64,000 nucleotides of DNA, from the NCBI GenBank assembly GCA_003054495.1, contig CP028514.1, forward strand, positions 2,248,001 to 2,312,000. Reading direction: 5' to 3'. This document shows positions 51,147-59,665 of this stretch, piece after piece (positions within the stretch are counted from its first letter, which is position 1; each line of letters begins with the position of its first letter). This stretch comes from Carboxydocella thermautotrophica (lineage in GTDB: Bacteria > Bacillota > GCA-003054495 > Carboxydocellales > Carboxydocellaceae). The position numbers were made by a program, and so were the translations under genes. Under the pieces are notes generated by a model. The model saw nothing but the letters and a program-made list of their open reading frames with translations, made no database searches and was not told the origin of the DNA.

Positions 51147-52160
51147 TTATTCCTTGCCTCCTGTAAAATGATCATATCCTCCGGCGGGCCAGGGTTCAGG
51201 CCCTTTTTCAGTAAGCAGCCTCATTCCCTGTTCCGGCGGCGTAATGCGGCCAATGCGGGCCGGCTGACAGCCAAGGGCAGTCAGCCCCGTTTCTATTTGG
51301 TGCCAGTCCGCTTCAGCACAGGTAAAGAGCAATTGAAAATCCTCTCCACCCCTGAAAGCCCATTCCAGAGCATCTTTACCCAGGGTGCGGGCGATGCTGC
51401 GGGCCCCGGCGTGGATAGGAATGGCCGTTGCCTCCACCTGACAACCCACTCCGGAAGCTGTACATATTTCCAGTACTTCCCGGGCCAACCCATCGGAAAT
51501 ATCATTGGCTGCTGTAGCCAGCTGCCTTTCCGCCAGCCAGCGCCCGGCCGCCAGCTGGGCCCGAGGACGCCGGTGCAAAGTCACCGCCTCGCCAACTTGA
51601 GTGGCACAATCGCCCTCTCCCCCCGCCTGTAACCAGGCTAGACCGGCCGCAGAAGCTCCCAGGGGTCCGGTAACCGCCAGTAATTGCCCCGGCCGAGCTC
51701 GATCCCGTCCCAGCGGCTGAGGCCCCCGTTGCCAGCCCGTCAGAGCCAGGTTCAGGATTAATCCTTGCCGGCTTTTGACCGTATCCCCTCCCGCCAGCAC
51801 CACACCATATATTTCGGCCGCAGCCTGCATCCCGGCATAGAGCTCTTCCAGCTCAGCCACTGACCAGGAGCTATCTGCTCCCAGGGAAATCACTGCCGTC
51901 CACGGTTCGCCCCCCATAGCGGCAATATCACTGACATTAACGGCCACCGCTTTCCAGCCGATATCATAGGCTGAACTAAACCGGCGGCTGAAATGCACTT
52001 CCTCCAGCATCATATCAGTGGTAAACAGCATGGGTCCCTGCTCTCCCGGCGGCAAAGGTAACCAGGCAGCATCATCTCCCACCAGTCCAGGGGACCAGTT
52101 CCTGGTCAGGTACTCGATTAAACCAAACTCACCCAGTTCAGCAATTTTCATTGGTTTCAC
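51147..52160 (-). CDS. thiL: Thiamine-monophosphate kinase
   Basis: A 337-residue protein: GDDAAWLPLPPGEQGPMLFT, then NVSDIAAMGGEPWTAVISLG, and GGDTVKSRQG with GGEDFQLLFT. These are the conserved loops of ThiL, which makes thiamine diphosphate with ATP. It lies one base upstream of tsaE. The thiL-tsaE-tsaB-rimI-tsaD order is a known firmicute arrangement. Confidence 0.93.
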   Translation of the reverse strand: MKPMKIAELGEFGLIEYLTRNWSPGLVGDDAAWLPLPPGEQGPMLFTTDMMLEEVHFSRRFSSAYDIGWKAVAVNVSDIAAMGGEPWTAVISLGADSSWSVAELEELYAGMQAAAEIYGVVLAGGDTVKSRQGLILNLALTGWQRGPQPLGRDRARPGQLLAVTGPLGASAAGLAWLQAGGEGDCATQVGEAVTLHRRPRAQLAAGRWLAERQLATAANDISDGLAREVLEICTASGVGCQVEATAIPIHAGARSIARTLGKDALEWAFRGGEDFQLLFTCAEADWHQIETGLTALGCQPARIGRITPPEQGMRLLTEKGPEPWPAGGYDHFTGGKE

Positions 52161-52262
52161 TCCAGTTTCTATCGAATGTACTAAATTTCATTATATAATA
52201 TTTTCCTGCCATAATCATCTCTCTATTCGCCAATACTATAAGTGTTGGAAAGGAGCTGAACA

Positions 52263-52922
52263 ATGGGAAAACCATTAAAACTGCTTATTTTTTTCTACTT
52301 CTTCCTGACAGCGGTCTGCCCTGCCCGGGCCGAACCGCCCCTGGCCGGTCAGGTGATCATGATAGACCCCGGTCATGGCGGAATCGATCCCGGGGCCATT
52401 ATTGATAATATCTACGAAAAGGATATCAATCTGGCTGTTGCCTTACAGCTGGCAGAGTTATTGCAGCAGGATGGGGCTGAGGTAGTTCTAACCAGGAGCG
52501 ATGACAGGGATTACTACCCTTCCAATCGCTGCTCTCTGCAAGATAAACGCCAGGACCTGACCACCCGAGTTGAAATGGCAATCGCTGCCGGTGCCACCCT
52601 GTTTATCAGTTTGCACGTGAACAAAGATCGCCATCCGGGCTGCTGGGGCAGTGAAACCTATTATTATCCCGGTTCCGCCGAGGGACAACGCCTGGCTGAA
52701 GCCATTCAGGCCCAGTTGAAAAAAGTTCAACCGGAAAACCGCCGTCCTGCCAAACCAGGCGACTATTTTCTGTTACGAGCTACTCCCATGCCAGCGGTGA
52801 TCGTGGAAATGGGTTTTATCTCTAACTCCCGGGAACGAGCCTTATTGCTGTCCCCCGACTGGCAAAAAAACCTGGCCATGGCAATCAGGCAGGGAATTAT
52901 CGATTTCTTCTGGCAACATTGA
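52263..52922 (+). CDS. N-acetylmuramoyl-L-alanine amidase (CwlD/Amidase_3)
   Basis: A 219-residue protein with a signal peptide (about 1-24, PARA) and an Amidase_3 domain: MIDPGHGGIDPGAI (zinc His), FISLHVNKD (second His) and VIVEMGFISNSRER (Glu). The short length and sporulating context fit CwlD, which acts on the spore cortex, but a vegetative amidase cannot be excluded. ATG at 52263 follows GGAAAGGAGC. It is divergent from thiL. Confidence 0.88.
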   Translation: MGKPLKLLIFFYFFLTAVCPARAEPPLAGQVIMIDPGHGGIDPGAIIDNIYEKDINLAVALQLAELLQQDGAEVVLTRSDDRDYYPSNRCSLQDKRQDLTTRVEMAIAAGATLFISLHVNKDRHPGCWGSETYYYPGSAEGQRLAEAIQAQLKKVQPENRRPAKPGDYFLLRATPMPAVIVEMGFISNSRERALLLSPDWQKNLAMAIRQGIIDFFWQH

Positions 52923-52989
52923 TAGTATATTTTTCCTGTAAAAAGGAACACTATAAAAAATAACTGACCACGGACGAGGAGGAAGATAA

Positions 52990-53418
52990 ATGGGTACCAC
53001 CATTTTAGGCGTATTTGATTCTCCAGAACATGCCCGTCAGGCCATTACCGAGCTGCGCGACCGTTTGCAAAACCAGAATGTGGCTATTATCATGCGAGAA
53101 AGTCAGCCAGAAGCAGTCCAGGAAGACTGGAACCTGCCCCAGACCTGGAACGACCTGGCCCGGGATACCATGCAACTGGCCCAATCCAGTGGCCAGCTGG
53201 CCGGCCGGGTAGTAGGGGCCACTCTCTCAACTATGTTTGCCTTTCCGGCTATGATTACATCTGCTTTAACCCCTGTGACTTCCGGCCGTGCTTATAGCTG
53301 GCGCTCCGAACGGGATAGCCGGGTGATGGTAACAGTACAGGGTACTGACTCGGTAGGCGAGGCGCTGGATATTCTAAAACGCTACGGGGCCAGGGAAATC
53401 AATACTTATAGTAATTAA
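52990..53418 (+). CDS. Stress-type protein, YflT/GSP17M-like
   Basis: A 142-residue protein starting MGTTILGVFDSPEHARQAI and ending DSVGEALDILKRYGAREINT: a ferredoxin-like two-part pattern with a central hydrophobic segment (GRVVGATLSTMFAFPAMITS). The layout resembles general stress proteins of the YflT/17M type. Function is not known. GAGGAGGAAG precedes the ATG. Confidence 0.5.
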   Translation: MGTTILGVFDSPEHARQAITELRDRLQNQNVAIIMRESQPEAVQEDWNLPQTWNDLARDTMQLAQSSGQLAGRVVGATLSTMFAFPAMITSALTPVTSGRAYSWRSERDSRVMVTVQGTDSVGEALDILKRYGAREINTYSN

Positions 53419-53426
53419 AACCAGAA

Positions 53427-53454
53427 AAAAGGAGTCTGCCATCAGACTCCTTTT
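53427..53454. terminator. Bidirectional terminator
   Basis: AAAAGGAGTCTG at 53427-53438 pairs with CAGACTCCTTTT at 53443-53454. It separates the convergent genes ending at 53418 and 53442. Confidence 0.85.
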
Positions 53455-54059
53455 ATTATTAAGTCTTTAATTACATAACACAAAGCAGCCAGATCCTCAA
53501 TATGCATCTGTGCTCCGGCAGACCGGTCAAAGAGAATCTGACAGGCTGGCGCAATCTCTTCATCACCTTCCCAGAACAGAACCCGCACCGGTACCCGCGG
53601 GGCAAACCAGCCCTCCAGGGTCAAATCGGCCCGGCCAGGGATAACGGCAAAGCCGGTACAATTCCCGGCCTCACGCCAAATTGTCCAGTTCACCTGTAAA
53701 AAGGCAGCCAGCTTATCCAGCACATCGCGTTTCAAAGCAGGGAAAAAAACATTCCCTTGAGGAAGATCCCGGTAGGACGCCCATTCTCCGCTTAAGGGCA
53801 AGGGCCGGGCAGAAGAAAGATAGTTAAGCAGAATCAATGACCACCACAGGGGGGGAGTCCCGGTGTCATCTGCAAAAACCATTTCCCCGCCCGGATAGGA
53901 TACACGAAAACCGACCCCGAAACTGACCAGCTCAAAATAACCCTGATCCGTATTATACCGGTAACCGCTATTGGCCGCAATCGTATCTGGAGCTAACGCC
54001 TTTAATTTGGCCCGACTCCGGGCAAAAGCCGGACTATAGGCTCCTTCTCTGGACTTCAT
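53442..54059 (-). CDS. DUF3786-family protein
   Basis: A 205-residue protein with the DUF3786 pattern: LVSFGVGFRVSYPGGEMVFA near residue 45, TPPLWWSLILLNYLSSA, and FWEGDEEIAPACQILFDRSA near residue 165. The family is known from anaerobes, often with corrinoid or Fe-S genes, but has no known activity. The start ATG at 54059 follows AGGGGGTAAGGGGG. No signal or membrane segments are seen. Confidence 0.8.
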   Translation of the reverse strand: MKSREGAYSPAFARSRAKLKALAPDTIAANSGYRYNTDQGYFELVSFGVGFRVSYPGGEMVFADDTGTPPLWWSLILLNYLSSARPLPLSGEWASYRDLPQGNVFFPALKRDVLDKLAAFLQVNWTIWREAGNCTGFAVIPGRADLTLEGWFAPRVPVRVLFWEGDEEIAPACQILFDRSAGAQMHIEDLAALCYVIKDLIIKGV

Positions 54060-54082
54060 CCCCCTTACCCCCTACCTTTCGT

Positions 54083-55258
54083 TTAACCTATTTCCGCTAC
54101 CCGCTCCAGTGCTGTAATCCTGTCGCTGCTAAAGATAATTACAGCAAAAATCAAAAGCGCCCCACTCCAGTAAGGCAGGTGCCGATGGATTCCATAAAGG
54201 GCACCGCCACTTAAAGGACCCAGTATCCGGCCCAGACTGGCAAAGGACTGCAATAAACCCATAGCTGCTCCCTGACTGCCCCGATTAGCTTTACTGGCCA
54301 GACTGGATGTGGTCGGACCCTGCAAAGATCCACCCACCATATTAACTGCCGTTCCCAAATACATCAGATATTTGCTGGCTGAAGCGATAATCAGCAATAA
54401 ACCAGCACCCGATAGCCAGGTGCCAGCTTTAATCAGCCGGGCATCCCCCAGGCGCCGGGACAATCGCCCCAGCAGGCCTCCCTGGATTACTACCCCTATT
54501 AACCCGAGAAAGGTAAACATGGTCCCCATCTGTTTCGGCCCAAAACCGATTTTTTCCGCTGCCAGCAAAGCAAAGGTGGCTTCAAACATGGCCATGGTGA
54601 AATTCATAACAAATGCCAGTAGAAAGAGAACGAATAAGGGATGGCGTACCACCGCCCAGGACAGGCGGGTTTTGTCTTTTTCCACCTGCTTGGCTCCCGC
54701 TGGTAAGGATTCCGGCAAAAAAGTCCAGGCAAAGGGTATAAGCAATGTAGCCAATCCCCCTGCCACAAAAAAGGGCATACTGTAACTGTAATGGCCCAGC
54801 CAGCCTCCCAGGGCTGGTCCGAAAACCATCCCCAGCCCCATGGCTGCTCCTACAATTCCCATGCTTTTCGAACGTTCACTGCCTTCCGTTACATCCGCCA
54901 GATAGGCCATGGCTGTAGGCAATGTGGCGGAAGAAATCATTCCTGAAAGGGCCCGCACTGCGATCATCAACCAGAGGCTGTTGAGCAAACCGAAAAGAAT
55001 AAAGGTCAGGGCATAACCACTTAAACCTATTAACAGAACAGGGCGCCGGCCAATCCGGTCGGATAAACGCCCCCAGAAGGGGGCAAAAAAGAATTGCATC
55101 ACCGAATAGACAGACATAAACAGCCCAATGGCCGTAGAGCCACCACCAAGTTTTTTGATATAAAAAGGCATAATGGGAATAATTATCCCAAACCCTACCA
55201 TCACCAGAAAAAGGATAGTGAACAAGATGGCTATTGAGTATACTGCCTTTTTTTGCAT
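54083..55258 (-). CDS. MFS drug/exporter-type transporter
   Basis: A 391-residue protein with 12 membrane segments. It has the MFS loop GRLSDRIGRRPVLLIGLSG between segments two and three and PxxxG-type motifs (ALGGWLGHYSY). It resembles TetA/YceL/multidrug-type exporters, but the substrate cannot be told. ATG at 55258 follows a weak AGGC site. It is 27 bases after the amidohydrolase gene and leftward. Confidence 0.88.
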   Translation of the reverse strand: MQKKAVYSIAILFTILFLVMVGFGIIIPIMPFYIKKLGGGSTAIGLFMSVYSVMQFFFAPFWGRLSDRIGRRPVLLIGLSGYALTFILFGLLNSLWLMIAVRALSGMISSATLPTAMAYLADVTEGSERSKSMGIVGAAMGLGMVFGPALGGWLGHYSYSMPFFVAGGLATLLIPFAWTFLPESLPAGAKQVEKDKTRLSWAVVRHPLFVLFLLAFVMNFTMAMFEATFALLAAEKIGFGPKQMGTMFTFLGLIGVVIQGGLLGRLSRRLGDARLIKAGTWLSGAGLLLIIASASKYLMYLGTAVNMVGGSLQGPTTSSLASKANRGSQGAAMGLLQSFASLGRILGPLSGGALYGIHRHLPYWSGALLIFAVIIFSSDRITALERVAEIG

Positions 55259-55285
55259 TACATATCTACTGCCTTTCTATACAAT

Positions 55286-56416
55286 TTAAGTAACTCGTCC
55301 CTCGATAAATATCTTTAATGGCCTGGCCTCCAGCTCCAGCGGGAAGCGGTCCCAGATCACCATATCCGCATCCTTGCCTGCTTCCAGCGTCCCTACTCGA
55401 TCGGCAATTCCCACTATCTCCGCCGCCCGACTGGTAATAGCCGCCAGAGCCTGCATGGGTTCCAGCCCCTCGCGGGCCACCAGAGCCGCTGAAAGATTGA
55501 GGTAATTGGCAGGAATTACCGGAGCATCAGTCATTAGCGCCACTGGTACTCCAGCATTATGAAGGATTTTGGCGGTTTCCGGCGTCTTATCCTTCAGTTC
55601 TACCTTGGCCCGGCTGGTAATAACTGGTCCTACAATAGCTGCTACCTGTTGCCGGGCCAACCAATCCGCAATTTTATGTCCTTCCGTGCAATGCTCAATT
55701 ACAATCTTAACCCCGAACTCCCGGGCAATCCGAATGGCCGTTGCAATATCATCAGCCCGGTGAGCATGGGCCCGTAAAGGCATTTCTCCCTTGAGCACCC
55801 GGGCCAGGGCCTCCAGTTTTAAGTCCCGTTCCTTATCCTCCTTAGCCAGGTAGTTGGCTGCCTTTACCAGATTTTCCCGCAAGATTGCTGCTGTTCCCAT
55901 CCGGGTAGACGGGGTGCGCTTTTGGGCCCCATAAACCTTTTTCGGGTTTTCCCCAAAAGCCACTTTTAGGCCAACCGGGCGAATAAGCATCTCATCCACC
56001 ACCTGACCCCAGGTCTTTAAGGCTACCATTTCCCCGCCGATAACATTCCCGCTGCCCGGCCCTACCACTACAGTGGTTACACCGCCAGCCAGACAATCCT
56101 TGAATCCTACATCCTCGGGATTGATGGCATCAAGAGCGCGCAAATGAGGGGTCGCCGGGTCGGTCATTTCATTGACATCATCCCCCTCCACCTGGTAAAT
56201 CTCCTCATAGATGCCAACATGACAATGAGCATCAATAAACCCGGGGAAAACATAGGCCCCAGCAGCATCGATAATCTCAGCTGATGGAGGAATGGCCACA
56301 GCTTCAGCTGCCCCTACTGCTGCTATTTTATCTCCCTCGATGAGAACTACTCCTGGTTTATATACCGGTCCGGCCATGGTAAAGACCTGACCGTTGACTA
56401 TCGCTTTTATAGACAT
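55286..56416 (-). CDS. Amidohydrolase family protein
   Basis: A 376-residue amidohydrolase with the metal site DAHCHVGIYEE, LRAHAHRADDI, and VIEHCTEGHK; C-terminal beta domain ends DRFPLELEARPLKIFIEG. Members of this subgroup resemble imidazolonepropionase-type or dihydropyrimidinase-like enzymes; the substrate is unclear. The last part has a DADMVIW metal-related motif. It overlaps the Nif3-like gene by one base. Confidence 0.88.
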   Translation of the reverse strand: MSIKAIVNGQVFTMAGPVYKPGVVLIEGDKIAAVGAAEAVAIPPSAEIIDAAGAYVFPGFIDAHCHVGIYEEIYQVEGDDVNEMTDPATPHLRALDAINPEDVGFKDCLAGGVTTVVVGPGSGNVIGGEMVALKTWGQVVDEMLIRPVGLKVAFGENPKKVYGAQKRTPSTRMGTAAILRENLVKAANYLAKEDKERDLKLEALARVLKGEMPLRAHAHRADDIATAIRIAREFGVKIVIEHCTEGHKIADWLARQQVAAIVGPVITSRAKVELKDKTPETAKILHNAGVPVALMTDAPVIPANYLNLSAALVAREGLEPMQALAAITSRAAEIVGIADRVGTLEAGKDADMVIWDRFPLELEARPLKIFIEGRVT

Positions 56417-57243
56417 TAGTAAATCACTCCTGCCAAACGCACAATTTCCAGGCCCCTGGCTTCCAGTGCCGCACAGAGGCGGTTAATCCCGATGGAGTCA
56501 CTGGCCATATGGCCGGCAACAATAACATTGCCGATATTTTGCTCCCTTACTGCTTTCAGGACATCCTCCGGACAATGCATGACTATCAGGGTGCCTACTC
56601 CTGCTTCAAAATAGGCCTTGAAAACATCGGGTCCTCCGGAAGTGCCTCCGGCCATTGCTACCCAGACCTTGCCGGCATAGGTTTGTTCTGAACCCACTCG
56701 AATCTGGGGCCGGGTAGCAGCCTTCTGGTATTCCGGCAATTCCAGCAAAGCGTCCACTACATCCTTGCAAGTAGCTTTAGGGTTACCGTTCAACTGCTCA
56801 TCCAGATGCTTCTGTACCACCCGCTCTGTTACCAGATCGGCCGGCCAGTGAATATTGAGAAAGGGCATATTCAAAGCCTTTGCTGCTGAAGTTACCCGGT
56901 CATAATTGGTAACATGAGTACCGCGCTCTACTTCCTCTTTGCGTTTTTGCAAGGCCTTTTGTGCTTTATTGATAGGCACTCCTGCTGCTACCATGCGGTC
57001 GATCTGGCTATTCATCACCTGATGGAGCTCCAGCTTGGGGCTACCCGCCACGGGGTGGTGGCTTAATACTCCATCACACTTGAGCTCCCGGGCCAGCAGC
57101 AGCTCCGCCGTCTCCATATCAATCCCGACGGCCAGTTTGGTGATTTTTTCTCCAGGTACAATCACGCCCGAATCAGGCGGGACTTCCGTTAATCCAGCTA
57201 GTTCCAGTGCAACCTGCATAATCTCCTGGGTAGACAAAGCCAT
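56416..57243 (-). CDS. Nif3-like metal-dependent family protein
   Basis: A 275-residue protein in the Nif3/YbgI (DUF34) group: VGIDMETAELLLARELKCDG, HHP in VLSHHPVAGSP, the long insert, and GHMASDSIGINRLC at the end. The family binds divalent metal; reported roles are uncertain. The ATG at 57243 follows AAGGAGG. It overlaps the amidohydrolase by one base and is 13 bases after the tex gene. Confidence 0.8.
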   Translation of the reverse strand: MALSTQEIMQVALELAGLTEVPPDSGVIVPGEKITKLAVGIDMETAELLLARELKCDGVLSHHPVAGSPKLELHQVMNSQIDRMVAAGVPINKAQKALQKRKEEVERGTHVTNYDRVTSAAKALNMPFLNIHWPADLVTERVVQKHLDEQLNGNPKATCKDVVDALLELPEYQKAATRPQIRVGSEQTYAGKVWVAMAGGTSGGPDVFKAYFEAGVGTLIVMHCPEDVLKAVREQNIGNVIVAGHMASDSIGINRLCAALEARGLEIVRLAGVIY

Positions 57244-57256
57244 AGTTTTTTCCTCC

Positions 57257-59431
57257 TTACTGTTCCACATCTCGCAAACTGAGACCGATACGGCCTCTTT
57301 CCCGGTCAATGCTGATCACTTTAACTTTTAGAATATCTCCCACTTTGACCACTTCCAGCGGGTGTTTGATATAGCGGCTGGTGAGCCGGGAAATATGAAT
57401 CAGGCCATCCTGCTTCACACCGATATCTACAAAAACGCCAAAATCAACGATATTTCGTACAGTTCCGGTGAGAATCATACCTTCTTGCAGATTGTCCAGG
57501 CTGGTCACATCCTGGCGGAAAATGGGTTTAGGTAAATCCTCCCGCGGGTCGCGCCCGGGTTTTTGCAAGGCCTCAAAAATATCCCGCACTGTCGGCACCC
57601 CCGCTCCCAGTTCCGCTGCTACCTGCTGCGGATCCAGCTGAGCCAGAGCCTGGCTTAACGCCTTTAACCTTTCGGGTTGCCTCAAATCAGCAGGTTGAAA
57701 GCCGATTCGGGCCAGAATTTGCTCCGCCAGCCCGTAGGACTCCGGATGGACAGGAGTATTTTCCAGAGGGTTGTCCCCATCAGGAAGCCGTAAAAAACCG
57801 GCACATTGCACGAAAGTCGCTTGACCCAAACGGGGCACCTTCAACAGCTCGGCCCGGGTACGAAATTTGCCGTGCTGTTCCCGGTAGGCTACAATGTTTT
57901 TGGCTACATTGGTCTTGATGCCGGCTACATATTGCAGTAAAGCAAAAGAGGCTGTATTCAAATCTACCCCTACACTGTTTACAGCCGATTCCACTACCTG
58001 GCCCAGTACTTCCTCCAGCCGTTTGGGATTGACATCATGCTGGTATTGCCCGACGCCAATGGATTTGGGCTCGATTTTCACCAGCTCGGCCAGGGGATCC
58101 TGCAACCGGCGGGCAATAGAAACGGCGCTTCTCTGGGTCAGGTCAAAATCCGGGAACTCCTCCGCCGCCAGTTTGGAAGCAGAATAGACAGAAGCCCCGG
58201 CCTCTGAAACAATGCAGTATTGTACTGGCAGGGAATATTCCCGAATGGCTGCTGCTACCACCTGTTCAGTTTCCCGGGAAGCAGTGCCATTGCCAATGGC
58301 AATCAGGTCTACCCCGTGGTCCTGTACCAGCCTGGCCAGTTCAGCCCGGGCTTCGGCCTCCTGGCTCTGGGGCGGATGGGGATAGATCACTCCTATGGCC
58401 ACTACTTTTCCCGTTTCATCCACCACCGCCAGTTTGCAGCCAGTGCGATAACCCGGGTCAATCCCCAGCACTTTTACATTGCGGACTGGTGGTTGTAAAA
58501 GGAGTTGTTTCAGGTTAGCACCAAAGACCTTGATCGCCTGTTCCTCCGCTTTTTCCGTCAGTTCCTGGCGCAGCTCCCGTTCAATAGATGGTGCCAGCAG
58601 GCGTTTATAGCTATCATTTAACATCTCGGTCAGCACTTCGGCAAAGGGTGAAGCTGAATCTTTGATAATTTGGCCCCTTAACCAGGCCAGAATAGGTCCT
58701 TCTTCCACCGCAATGCCCACCTTCAGCACTTCCTCCTTTTCTCCCCGGTTGATGGCCAGCACCCGGTGGGGCGGAATGGATTTCAGGGGTTCCTGATAAT
58801 CAGCATACATATCAAAGGGGGTGATCCCTTCTTTTACTTTTTTGGCCTTAATATAGCCGTGGCGCCGGGTATATTCCCTTAAATACTGCCGGTATTCCGC
58901 CTGGTCGGAAACTTCTTCCGCCAGGATATCCAGGGCTCCGGCCAGGGCTGCTTCAGCGCTCTCCACTCCCAGGTCCGGGTTGACAAAAGCCTGAGCTGCT
59001 ACTATTGGCGACCCCGCTGCCGGATCCTGGGCCCAGAGAATACGGGCCAGAGGCTCCAGCCCTTTCTCCCTGGCTACCGTCGCCCGCGTCCGCCGTTTGG
59101 GCCGGTAGGGGCGGTAAAGGTCCTCCACCTCCGACAGGCGGGTCGCCTGGCGAATGGCCGCTTCCAGCTCAGGAGTCAGTTGTTCCAGTTCCGCAATGTG
59201 GCGGATAACATCCTCTTTGCGTTTTTCCAGATTGCGCAGGTAATTAACCCGTTCCGCAATCATGCGGATCTGGTTTTCATCCAGTTCTCCTGTGGCTTCC
59301 TTGCGATAACGGGCAATAAAGGGCACTGTATTTTCCTCATCCAGTAATTTGATGGTATTCTCCACCTGCCAGGGTTTTAGCCCTAATTCAGCAGCAATTA
59401 GATTGGCAAACACCAACCAGCCCTGGTTCAA
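57257..59431 (-). CDS. tex: Tex, RNA-binding transcription accessory protein
   Basis: A 724-residue Tex: N-terminal helix block (AELGLKPWQVENTIKLLDEE; FIARYRKEATGELDENQ), a YqgF/RuvC-like nuclease-fold domain (LGIDPGYRTGCKLAVVD), helix-hairpin-helix (TASFALLQYVAGIKTNVAKN) and C-terminal S1 domain (GTVRNIVDFGVFVDIGVKQD). It is a stress and RNA-related factor in bacteria. The frame starts at TTG 59431 with no visible ribosome site, because the TnpB-type element ends within five bases. A normal Tex start would lie a few codons upstream. Confidence 0.93.
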   Translation of the reverse strand: MNQGWLVFANLIAAELGLKPWQVENTIKLLDEENTVPFIARYRKEATGELDENQIRMIAERVNYLRNLEKRKEDVIRHIAELEQLTPELEAAIRQATRLSEVEDLYRPYRPKRRTRATVAREKGLEPLARILWAQDPAAGSPIVAAQAFVNPDLGVESAEAALAGALDILAEEVSDQAEYRQYLREYTRRHGYIKAKKVKEGITPFDMYADYQEPLKSIPPHRVLAINRGEKEEVLKVGIAVEEGPILAWLRGQIIKDSASPFAEVLTEMLNDSYKRLLAPSIERELRQELTEKAEEQAIKVFGANLKQLLLQPPVRNVKVLGIDPGYRTGCKLAVVDETGKVVAIGVIYPHPPQSQEAEARAELARLVQDHGVDLIAIGNGTASRETEQVVAAAIREYSLPVQYCIVSEAGASVYSASKLAAEEFPDFDLTQRSAVSIARRLQDPLAELVKIEPKSIGVGQYQHDVNPKRLEEVLGQVVESAVNSVGVDLNTASFALLQYVAGIKTNVAKNIVAYREQHGKFRTRAELLKVPRLGQATFVQCAGFLRLPDGDNPLENTPVHPESYGLAEQILARIGFQPADLRQPERLKALSQALAQLDPQQVAAELGAGVPTVRDIFEALQKPGRDPREDLPKPIFRQDVTSLDNLQEGMILTGTVRNIVDFGVFVDIGVKQDGLIHISRLTSRYIKHPLEVVKVGDILKVKVISIDRERGRIGLSLRDVEQ

Positions 59432-59435
59432 AAAA

Positions 59436-59665
59436 CTTGACTATTTTTATTTTCAGTCAAGTCGGCCCCCAGACCAGGCTTTCGCCTCCTTTCCGAATAC
59501 TTGATTTGCCCCCGCGGGGCAGGGCGACAGGGGACCTCGGCCCGGGAGTTCCACCCGGACGGGAGTACTGCACCGGTTTTTGCTGACCTCCCAGTGGGAG
59601 TATAACTCCGCCTCCCGCGTCCTGTTAGGACGCCTACCGGTTTCTCCGACACCGGCTAAACGGGG
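59436..59665 (-). ncRNA. Structured 3' tail of the TnpB-type element, candidate guide RNA
   Basis: The 230 bases after the TnpB-related stop are GC-rich and structured: hairpins GCGTCCT-GTT-AGGACGC (59617-59633), CTCCCAGTGGGAG (59588-59600), TGCCCCCGCGGGGCA (59507-59521), and a terminal inverted repeat CTTGACT / AGTCAAG (59436-59442 and 59455-59461). In TnpB systems the guide (omega) RNA spans the 3' end of the gene and the right end of the element. It may be such an RNA; activity is not proven. Confidence 0.55.
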
